A stretch of 64,000 nucleotides of DNA, from the NCBI GenBank assembly GCA_026119855.1, contig JAOWBW010001048.1, positions 1-64,000 on the forward strand. The letters are read 5' to 3'. The position numbers and the translations under genes were made by a program. Numbering within the stretch: the stretch's first letter is position 1; every line of letters starts with the position of its first letter. A model generated the notes under the pieces. The model saw nothing but the letters and a program-made list of their open reading frames with translations. It was not told the DNA's origin and did not search any database. Origin of the DNA: Campanula takesimana (lineage: Eukaryota > Streptophyta > Magnoliopsida > Asterales > Campanulaceae). Positions 1 through 8,595 of this stretch are shown here, piece by piece.

Positions 1-5
1 ACTCA

Positions 6-1143
6 TGTGAATACCCCTTTCCGATGAAGCGACGCATGGGAAGTATCTTGTGATTATTTTTATTTACAAAGGAATATTCTTAACGACATTAAAATTATGA
101 GAGTCGCCACGCCGTTTTAATTAAAGCCAAAACATTGAAAAAAGCAGGTTTTAATGGGTTCGGGGGTCAAATTACAACAAGGAAGAATATTGGACGTTAT
201 CACTCCTATTGCCCGAATGATCGGTCTTTCTATCATGATGAATGTGTTAGTAGATGTGTTAGTGATTTAGACCGGATCCGAAGATTGCCTACGTTCCTCT
301 CAATGTGAGAAGCTCAGGTCAGCGTAGTTCGCAGAGAATTAGAATAGGCAGAAGAATCGGGATCATGCATAATGAGGGGGGAATTACCTAAAGATTAGGG
401 TTTAGAAGTAGTTCCTAGATCATCCTCGGTTGATGAACCCTCGATCATCATCGGCTATGAAATAACATGTAATTATGAAGATCGCAACCCTAAATATAGC
501 ATAAATAAGGTTTTAATCTATGAACACGAAGAACATATGAGAATAATATGAACATATGAATGTGATGCAAAGAATATGAAGAAACTATGAATAAACATGC
601 AAGAACATGAATATTAAAGATCTACATTAGAAATAAATGCAAGAACGTGAAGAAATAAGTTAGAAAACGTACCTATGTTGGCAGAAATAAACCTGATCTT
701 CTTGGAGGTTTGAATGCTAATTAGAGAGAAAAATAGTGTTTAAGAACTCTCAAATCGGACTAGAGCTCTCAAAATCGGACCCCAAAACCAATGGAATGGA
801 GGGTTTATATAGTAAACTGATGGAGAGGATCTGATGGTCCAGATCATCCGGCGCAAGGTTGGCCGCCTGGCCATTGTTGAAGCGGTTACAATAGTGGCCG
901 CGTGGCCAAGATCAACGCGGAGCAATGTTGGCCGCGTGGCCAAGGCTGCCGGCTGACTTGATTCTTAAGCTAGGGTTTCTGCATGGTTTTAAGGAAACCA
1001 TTTATTACCTAATTTGATAGATTTTGCCATAAATGAGATATTTGGGGAATCCGGGACAAGTCTTTGTAAGGTTTCTAATTCCTATAAAGTCCTTGTATAT
1101 TTGGGAAAGTCTAATAAACTCATTTTCAGGTCGGGTACTAACA
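6..1143 (-). repeat. 3' LTR of element A (left copy)
   Basis: 1138-bp copy matching 16067-17213 with scattered substitutions and small indels. It starts TGTGAATACC at 6 and ends GGTACTAACA at 1143. Being the left copy of a minus-strand element, it is the 3' LTR. It contains a TATA box, a GGCC palindrome cluster and a CTACG...CGTAG hairpin at about 287-330. Confidence 0.9.
804..941 (-). promoter_or_regulatory. LTR promoter: TATA box with upstream GGCCGCGTGGCC cluster
   Basis: On the minus strand a TATATAAA box lies at 804-811. Upstream of it (higher coordinates) are three palindrome-like copies at 861-872, 896-907 and 930-941, two of them GGCCGCGTGGCC and one with a CCT variant. The nearest copy is about 50 bp from the TATA box. 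The same cluster occurs in the other LTR and upstream of both antisense genes. The promoter role is inferred from the TATA box and its place in the LTR. Confidence 0.65.
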
Positions 1144-1154
1144 GTAGCCCCTCG
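1144..1154 (-). other. Polypurine tract of element A
   Basis: The minus strand reads CGAGGGGCTAC directly before the LTR start TGTTAG. Element F has the same sequence directly before its 3' LTR at 36051-36061. A purine-rich run abutting the 3' LTR is where plus-strand DNA synthesis starts in LTR retroelements. Confidence 0.7.
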
Positions 1155-2125
1155 GCGACGCTTCTGCAAGGCAATGTGGGGTCGACGATAAAAGAAGGAT
1201 CCGTCTTGAAACATGAGTTTCAAAACAGATGAAAGGTAAGGGAACGGCTGGACCTTGGCAGGCGACCTACGTATCCGCGGGGAATCAAGCCAAACGTAGT
1301 TCAAATCTGATGGGAAATTGGAATAACTGTCCTCTGATGGGGAACAACATCTTCTGCTGGGGAAAATGCACCTGCTGGGATGAGAGATGACCGCAAGGTC
1401 GGGTGGGCTGAACCTTTTCAGGTTTCCTACGTATCCTCCGAGGAATCAAGCCGGTCGTAGTTCAGAGATCTACTGGGGATATAAACGATATATCGGACTC
1501 CTGCTAGGGATGATAAACCTACGGGCACTATCCTGTACGAAGAACGAATCATTCGTAAGTAATGAAGTTATTTGGGAAAATTAAAGACTACGTTGTCTAA
1601 ATAATCCCAAGATGGAATGGTAAACGCAATCAGGATCGCCAGGGTTCCTGCGATCGCGCAAAAGTAATAGGTGTCGGTCTCTCATGAACAGAAAACGCGG
1701 AGGTTTCTGCCAACCACGATCGATCTAGGATGCGTATGTCATAGAGGCGCCGAAGTCTCTACAACCATACGAATCTTAATAATAGATGCTGGATCTTTCG
1801 CAAATAGAAACGCCGAGGCTTCTGCCAATACGATTGATCTAGGATGGTATGTCATAGAGGCGCCGAAGTCTCTACAATCATACAAATCCTGATAATAGAT
1901 GCTGGATCTTTCGCAAATAGAAACGCCGAGGCTTTGCCAATTACGATTGATCTAGGATGGTATGTCATAGAGGCGCCGAAGTCTCTACAATCATACGACT
2001 CCTAAGCAAATATTTTGTGAAGAATGGAAATTTTAAGGGGCTTTCCGTACCCAAAGGTAACGAATATCTAGTCAAAGGAGGGAAAAGATCAGGGCAAAAG
2101 TGGAATTTTATCTGAAGGGGCAAGG
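1155..2125 (-). repeat. 3' non-coding tail of element A with 113-bp tandem repeats
   Basis: No credible coding. Between about 1665 and 2010 there are roughly three tandem units of about 113 bp, recognisable by 'agatgctggatctttcg' at 1784 and 1897 and by 'catagaggcgccgaagtctc'. The reverse complement of this unit is amplified as a 138-bp array in element F (34372-35475). Two CTACG...CGTAG hairpin motifs lie at about 1261-1302 and 1422-1463. Tandem repeats in the region before the 3' LTR are known in Tat elements as seeds of satellite DNA. Confidence 0.7.
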
Positions 2126-2253
2126 TTGCCGCGTGGCCAAACACACGAATCTGCAATAGTGGCCGCGTGGCCAAGGCTGCTGATTGGTGATCTCCTTCAC
2201 GCGGATTGCTGATCTGACGGCTGGGGTTGCAAGGGCGAAGGTGGCCGCTGGCC
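2126..2253 (+). promoter_or_regulatory. Palindrome cluster upstream of antisense PMD gene
   Basis: Three copies related to the LTR motif occur here: a degenerate copy at 2126-2138, GGCCGCGTGGCC at 2161-2172 and a shortened copy at 2243-2253. The presumed ATG of the PMD gene is at 2434, after a CT-rich stretch at 2296-2337. I see no clear TATA box. The regulatory role is inferred from the same motif at the LTR and at the second antisense gene. Confidence 0.5.
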
Positions 2254-2433
2254 AGGCTGCCGATGGGCTGACTCCTGGTCACATCACCAGACACCCCCCT
2301 CTTCTTCTTCTTTCTTCTTTCTTCTTCTTCCTTCCTCATTGTTGACGAGTTAGGAGAGAAAATTGAGTTTTTAGAGAGAGAAAGCTGGATTTTGATAATT
2401 TTGAAGATTTCATTTCTCATAATTCTTGGATAT

Positions 2434-4634
2434 ATGGCGGATTGGATCAATGAGGCATTATTTAGAGATTTTCCGGGCCATGGTGGGTATATGATTCCAC
2501 AACAAGAGCACAAGGAGAGGGGCACGGTAATGCTCAGGGCGCAGGGAATGTCGGGGCTGATCAAGGAGCGGGCTTTGAAGCGGCGCCTTGATTCCACGGG
2601 GCGGTTTGAGACCACGAGCCGCGACTCGGAATTATCGCGATAATCTGCTGCGGTCCACGTTCGACCAAGATTACGATTTTATATCGACTCTGAGCGTCAT
2701 TGGTCGATGGGGCTTCCGGAGACGCGGGAGGTAAATTTCGAATTTTCATTCCTCTCCTTCTCGCACATTTGTATGTTTTATGCACATAATATGAAATGCT
2801 AGAATAATGGAATGCTAGAATTTAAATTGCTGGAATTGTAAATTGCTAGAATGGTAACATACCTGTGCTGTGTTTACCTGCAGAGGATCAAGGCTCGTGG
2901 GTCCACAGTGATGTGGGTAAACTGTGGGCGTCCCTGCCGGAGGGACGGGCGGTTTGCGTGCTGGATCGAGGCTATGGGCTTTGGCCATTCTTTGACAGTG
3001 TCCGCATGGTGGGGCTACCCTGAAGGTGGCAGCGGTGATAGAGGTGTGCCGGGAGTTCTGGTGGGATACCACCCATACTTTCCACTTTAGTTGGGGAGAG
3101 ATTACCATCACGCCGACGGATTTCGCGGCCATCACAGGGTTGAGGTTTACCGGTACCCCTTTGCCTTTTGATGAGAGCTTGGCGGAGCGGCGGGACTATA
3201 GACAGGCTCTGCTGGGAGTCGACACCGACCTGGGAGGAGGTGTCAAGGGTTATGGAGTGGAGGCCGGGAAGGTGAATCGCTTGGTGGAGTGGCTATTGAG
3301 GCCTTTAGTAGGGGGGAATATGATTTGGATTGCTTGGTCCGGCTGTTCTTATGGTACAGCTTTTCAGAGATTTTGTTTCCCAGTGGGGCTACTGTCTGCC
3401 GGTACTCACTGCTAGGGGCTCTTGTGGACTTGGACTTGGTCGGTGAGATTTCTTGGGGTGGAGCCGGTTTGGCTGAGATTTACCGGGCTTTGGACCATTG
3501 CTCGAGGGCTAGCTCGTCGGCCTTTGACGGGTTCCAGTTCGCCTTTGAGGTATGCTCTTGACTACCCTTCTTTTCACTTGTTGAGATTTCTGTTCTATCT
3601 TTTTGGTCTGAAACATCTCTCTCATTATATGCACAGGCTTGGGTGTACGAGGTCTTCGGTGTCGCCCCTTTTCAGTTGGTGATGAGTGCCAACAAGGTTG
3701 TCCCATCATGTCGTATTGGTGCAAGGGCAACAGGGCTCCTTCCCGCCGAAACCGGGACAGGAAGACAGTAGATGCTGCTGATCTGAGGAGGGTGTTTGCG
3801 ATGTCTGAGCCTGTCGGGGTTAGATTTTACCCATGGAGCCCGGCCAATGAAGCTTCGGTGGGTCCCTATGTAGTGGATTGACCGCTTCTAGGGTTCTGCT
3901 TGTGGGTCTCACCGGGGAGGCCATGTATCTCGGGAGAGGGTGGTTCGTCAGCACAGGGCTGGTGCGTTACCGTGGGCTCCTTATGACCCTCCTCGGGATA
4001 TGCTCCGTCCGCGAGGTTGGCGACTTTTTGGCTCCCACTCCGGCAGAGCATTACAGGGGGAGTGACGATTATGCCGGCTACGTGCGGACACGGCTGGTCA
4101 GTCCACAGGTACGGGCTAGGATGTTGTCTGGAGAGGGGTCGAGCTCGGCCCGTTATGTTGGTCGGAGTCGGCCTTTGGTTGACATGCCCCTTCGCTCGAG
4201 TAGCGTGAGAGTGATGAGGGGTGGCCGGGAGGTGGAGCTTAGCTTGGAGCCGACTGATGCAGATCTTGTTGAGGAGACATTCATTCCTCCGCCCGACGCT
4301 GGGGTACGGCTTTGTGCTTTATATCAGTCATGTTCGCACACACTTATTTCTTTCTGCCTTGTAATCCTTGCATTGGTTTCCTTCTCAGGTGACTCGGGAG
4401 GCATATATCCGTTCAGCTCGGCGGGAGAACGTGTTGATGCGCTTACTGAGGGAGGCGTACCATTCATGTACTTGTCAGAGGGACGACGTTGCGTCACCCC
4501 AGCGTCGGGAACGGTCTCCGAATGTGCGGGCTCTTCTCATATTGTGGCGAGCGGTCCGGGGACGGAGTTCGGGTGCCGGTAGCTCTCGGGCTTTAGCGCG
4601 GCGTGGAGATACCACGGAGGAAGATTCTGACTAG
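2434..4634 (+). pseudogene. Antisense plant mobile domain (PMD) gene, four exons, frameshifted
   Basis: Runs opposite to the host element. Exons inferred from splice sites and coding continuity are 2434-2730 (GT at 2731), 2884-3549 (AG at 2882, GT at 3550), 3637-4303 (AG at 3635, GT at 4304) and 4389-4634 (AG at 4387, stop TAG). The PMD core is clear: THTFHFSWGEITITPTDFAA followed by a GLRF segment (about 3070-3150), then a SEILFP motif and SWGGAGLAEIYRALDH, the usual WG-x-A-x-L-x-x-Y pattern, then WVYEVFGVAPFQL after the second intron. The C-terminus is basic, ending in an acidic EEDSD tail. Frames shift within exon 1, near 3019 and between about 3740 and 3880, so this copy is broken. PMD proteins such as Arabidopsis MAIN and MAIL1 act in the nucleus in gene expression and transposon silencing. 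Antisense ORFs of this kind are known from Tat elements. The ATG choice is tentative. Confidence 0.75.
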
Positions 4635-4908
4635 GCGGGGCCCATCTTTCCATCTTTATTTCCTACACTTTTAGCTAGTAGAGAGCAGAGGGATATGTAT
4701 GTACAGAACAAATGTATAAAATGCATGTATGTATATTATGCTTAAAAATGCAGTTTTATTGTGGGAGCCTACTTGTGCAAACTAGTTATTTTACAAATGT
4801 TCCTAATTTTATACAATGCATGAGCCATGGAAGGAGGCAGGTACGTAGTTGCATGGATCCGTCACGGAGTGGGAAGAAACAAGCTGGATTTCTGCATGGA
4901 GCAAAGTT
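4635..4908 (+). other. Spacer between the two antisense genes
   Basis: AT-rich 3' flank of the PMD gene leading to the next palindrome cluster. I see no coding sequence, and no poly(A) signal I would call with confidence. Confidence 0.4.
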
Positions 4909-5124
4909 GGCCGCATGGCCATGGCGTGGCATAGAGCAATGTTGGCCGCCTGGCCATGGCAAGATCCGGAGCAAAGTTGGCCGCGTGGCCTAGGACGAAG
5001 TTGGCCGCCCGGCCAAGGACAATATCGGCCGCGGGCCAGGGGCATATGTGGCCGCGTGGCCAAATCATGCGCCGCCTCCGGTTTTCCTTTCCTGGCAAGA
5101 ATCGGGAGTTGTGCACTATTTAAT
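4909..5124 (+). promoter_or_regulatory. Promoter of second antisense gene: six GGCC palindromes plus TATA
   Basis: Six copies of the palindrome or close variants lie at 4909-4920, 4944-4955, 4979-4990, 5003-5014, 5027-5037 and 5050-5061 (two exact GGCCGCGTGGCC). A TATTTAAT box follows at 5117-5124, about 55 bp from the last copy, and the presumed ATG is at 5210. This spacing matches the LTR promoter of the same element, which argues for a shared promoter architecture. Confidence 0.65.
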
Positions 5125-5209
5125 GAACCCTTTGCAGCCATACAAACGTACCAGCAACCTTTTGAGCAGTTTTTGAGTTCCTTTTAGCCAATTTTCTTGC
5201 TTTTTTGCC

Positions 5210-6637
5210 ATGGATCAAGAGGCTAGGATCACAAGCCTTGAGAAAAAGTCTTTATAACCTCTTTGGAGAAGTGGGTTGCCAAACTTCCTGGTTCGAGTCG
5301 TAGGAAACTTGATGAACGGTATGGGATAAAATGTCTTTGGTCACTTTTGCACATGAACTCCAATACCAACCTCTTGCAAGCTTGTGGTAAATTTGGAATG
5401 ATACCCTCCATGTCTTCAACTTTTCATTCAACGAGATAACACCCACTTATGAAGACATCGCAGCATTATGTGGCTACGAAGGGAAGGGTAAAGTTGCCTT
5501 GCCTTTTGATTTCGTTTGCTTGAGGGACAAGTTGGTGACTTTTGGCGTACCCGCGGATGACTTTGATAGGTATGCTAGGGGCGGTTATGTCGACCTTTCT
5601 TGGATGCCGCAACACTTCATGCATGCAGACGTGACATCTAACCGCTCCTTGGACCATCTTGCACTGTGCTTGTTCAGCTCTATCCTTTTCCCTTCTGAGG
5701 TGGGATTTGCCAGTGAAGGATGTTTGGGTATGGTGAACTTGGCTCGTTTGGGTTATGATATTGTACCGGCATTCTTGGGGAGATGCTCTGTGGGATTCCC
5801 CATCTCGCGGCTTATGGTGGGATGCCTTGTGGTAGTGATAGGCTTTTGACCATGTGGTTGCAAGAGCGGCTTCGAGTGAATAAACCGGCGGCTTCTCTGA
5901 AGGTGGCCCATGGATGCACCGCATTAGAGGCATGGTGGAGCGGTTTGAGGGCATGACTCTCAAAGGTTGGAAAAGTATTTGGCGGAAATGGTGACTGACG
6001 TCATTCAGTGGGTGGTGCCCCATTGGCACATTCACTCTGTGAGGGAGAAACAAGTGGGACTTCACATGATCAAAGTTCCGACCCTTTCTGGAACCTACTT
6101 TTTACTATCCTCTCTAGAGTGCTTCGTCAGTATGGTTTGGTGCAGACCATCCCGGAGGGTTGGGACGAGGAGAGAGATGATTTCCTTTGGGATACTTCAG
6201 TTGGATGATAGTGCCTCAGTCCTTCTTTCTCAGATGTGGGGCGAGGCCGGCTTTAGTCGTAGGACTTTCCTCACACGCTAAGCAACACCTTCCTGCCACG
6301 CGAGTATTTGGATTGGTATATGGGGAGACTTGGGCATGCGGAGCAGACTCTAGAGACCCTAAGGGGCACTATCTTGGGATCCTGTGCTCCAAGTTTCTCA
6401 TTGAGGGTTAAGGAGGCTGAGGCTTATGCGAGGAAGATGAGTAAGAGCATGGTTAACGGAGGCGGAGAAGAAGTGGGGACGTCAAAGAAGAGGAAAGGTG
6501 TAGAGGATCCTAATGGCAAGGCTAAAGGTATTAGCGAGTTTGAAAGAAGATTTTGTGAGAATCCTAGCAAGAAGAAAGTTCGCCGTGGGCAAAGCAAGAA
6601 GAAAGAGACCGAGGGCACAAATGGCACTAAGGAGTGA
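5210..6637 (+). pseudogene. Antisense DUF7745-like gene, degraded
   Basis: Starts at an ATG in CCATGG context (5210). After a shift at about 5250 the frame gives a CLWSLLHMNSNTNLLQACGK stretch, then a W, an FNFSFNEITPTYEDIAALC motif (about 5410-5475), then FDFVCLRDKLVTFGVPADDF and an SLDHLALCLFSSILFP motif (5499-5849). The pattern 'few residues, F-x-F, x-E-ITPT-x-E, L' is that of DUF7745 proteins, which resemble the PMD fold. After further shifts a coding-like stretch continues to 6637 with a strongly basic end (SKKRKG and PSKKKVRRGQSKKKE), likely nuclear targeting. Several frameshifts make it a pseudogene. The assignment rests on motif resemblance only, and the function is unknown. Confidence 0.55.
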
Positions 6638-7111
6638 TCCCGAGCGTCTCTCCATAGTCCTGCAGACACATTAGTTTAATTTAGTTTGCTTTTGTTTGAG
6701 TTTCAATTTCAGAATAGGTTATTTATTCAAAAAGTATGTCAAGCTTAGACTCATCAACTAAATGTTATCATGCAATGACTATGGAAATAAAAGTTTTTGC
6801 TTTCAGAAAATACAACTTCTATCTTTACTGCTTAACAAGATTTGGATGTTTATTTGTTTTTTAGACCGCACCTTTTGAAAGGCTGCCTACGTTCCCCTTT
6901 TACAAATAGGACTAAGGGGCTCAGGTCACCGTAGTTCACTCCAGTCAGACTAGAATGATTTTAAAGAAAGGGAAGATAGAAGGGGGAATGCTCTAACTTT
7001 TGCCTAGACCGCCCTTGCGGGTTTTCGATCTAGCGAGCTCTGTACGCACCCTTATTTTGCATAGACCGCCCTTTGCGGGTTTTCAGTCTATCGGGCTTCT
7101 TTTTGCGTAGT

Positions 7112-7150
<39 letters not shown>

Positions 7151-7159
7151 GAGGGGAGT
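6638..7159 (-). other. Non-coding spacer between integrase and the antisense genes
   Basis: Contains a CTACG...CGTAG hairpin motif (about 6881-6937), two copies of a 'tagaccgccctt(t)gcgggttttc' repeat near 7000-7085, and a 33-nt T run at 7114-7146. The same 'cccgcaagggcgg' type repeat with an A run occurs in element F at about 29560-30500, so it marks the segment just after pol in both elements. No coding sequence seen. Confidence 0.6.
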
Positions 7160-8595
7160 CTAGTCATAGTAGCGTCTGAGCTTGCTGAGGTTGACTGGTT
7201 CCTTGAACGGGTTGCCATCCAAATCTGCCATTCTGACCGCTCCTCCGGAGAAGATCTTCTGTACCACAAACGGCCCTACCCAAGTGGGGGCCCATTTCCC
7301 GAGGGGGTTGAATTTATTGGGTAAGCGTGCTTTGAGCACCAAGTCTCCTTCCTTTATGTCAACAGGCTTGACCTTTTTATTGAAGGCTTTTGTCGTTCTC
7401 CTTTGATAGGCCCGGACGTGTTCCATGGCCTTCAATCTGCGTTCGTCGAGTGTTGCCAATTGATCATAGCGACTACGAAGCCATTCTACCTCATTCACTT
7501 GGTTCTCGAGCAAGACCCTCAAAGATGGCACCTCCAACTCAATAGGGAGCACTGCCTCCATGCCGTATGTCAAAGCGTAAGGGGTTTCTCCAGTAGCGGT
7601 GCGGACTGACGTTCTGTACCCCAAAGTGCTAATGGTAACTTCTCGGGCAAATCCCGTCCTTGCGAAGTCATCTTGCGAATTATCTGCTCTATCGTCTTGT
7701 TGGCCGCCTCAACCGCGCCGTTAGTCTGTGGATTGTATGGGGAAGATTTCTTTCGTTCGATCTTGAATTCTACAAGCAAGCGAGCACACTCGGCTTCGAA
7801 ATGACTGCCATTATCTGATATAATGAGGTTAGGGACCCCATACCGACACATAATATTCTCTTTGATAAACTGCGCTACCTTCTTGGAATTCAGCACCTTG
7901 TAAGACTGAGTTTCGACCCACTTTGTGAAGTAGTCGACCGCGACGAGGACGAATTCATGACCATTACTGCCGGCCGGCGAGATCTTCCCAATAATGTCGA
8001 TACCCCACGTGGCGAATGGCCAAGGCGTGGTGGAACTATACAGTTCGTGTGGGGGGACGTGGTTGAGGTTGGAGCATACTTGGCACTTGTGACACCGTCG
8101 AACCCATTGAGTACAGTCTGTCTCCATGGTAATCCAATAATAGCCCAGCCGAGTGATCTTCTGTCTAAGCATCCTTGCATTCATGTGGGGTCCGCACAAC
8201 CCGTTGTGTACTTCTTCCATTATTGCTTCAGCTTTCTTGTTGTCGACACATAAGAGCAACAGACCATCGTAATGCCTCTTGTACAAAGTATCGTCTAACA
8301 GCACAAACTGCCCCGCCAACCTTTTGAGTGCTTGCAGACTCTTGGCCTTCACATCTCCGTCAAAGGACATCTCTCCGTGCTTAAGGAATTTGTAGATTTG
8401 GGCGTACCATTGGTCTCCGTTTACCTCGGCATTGATCTGGATTTCACAGCAATAGGCGGGGTTTTCTCTTCGCCCAACCCTGAATGGTTTCACGGACCTT
8501 CCCTCTGGAATTTCAACTAAGGAGGCCAATGTAGCTAGAGCATCTGCGAACCTATTTCTGTCTCGCGACAGGAAGTGGAAGGTAACCTCTTTGAA
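7160..8595 (-). pseudogene. Integrase domain of Tat-type pol (element A)
   Basis: Continues the RT frame after an in-frame TAG at 8596-8598. Numbering from the Met at 8529, the HHCC zinc finger uses His108, His115, Cys146 and Cys149. The catalytic triad is visible as Asp178 (GIDIIG), Asp239 (IISDNGSHF) and Glu274 (GAVEAANK). Near 7612 one base appears to be missing in ALWGYRTS, so the C-terminal part (7160-7624) lies in another frame; it includes the GETPYALTYGMEAVLP motif and ends SKLRRYYD. No chromodomain is present, as expected for Tat. The enzyme inserts element cDNA into the chromosome. With one stop and one frameshift this copy cannot make a full polyprotein. Confidence 0.85.

Noticed and set aside
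287..330. Hammerhead ribozyme (retrozyme-like) in the LTR hairpin
   Set aside because: CTGA followed by a stem is present, but the GAAA box and the other core bases are missing.
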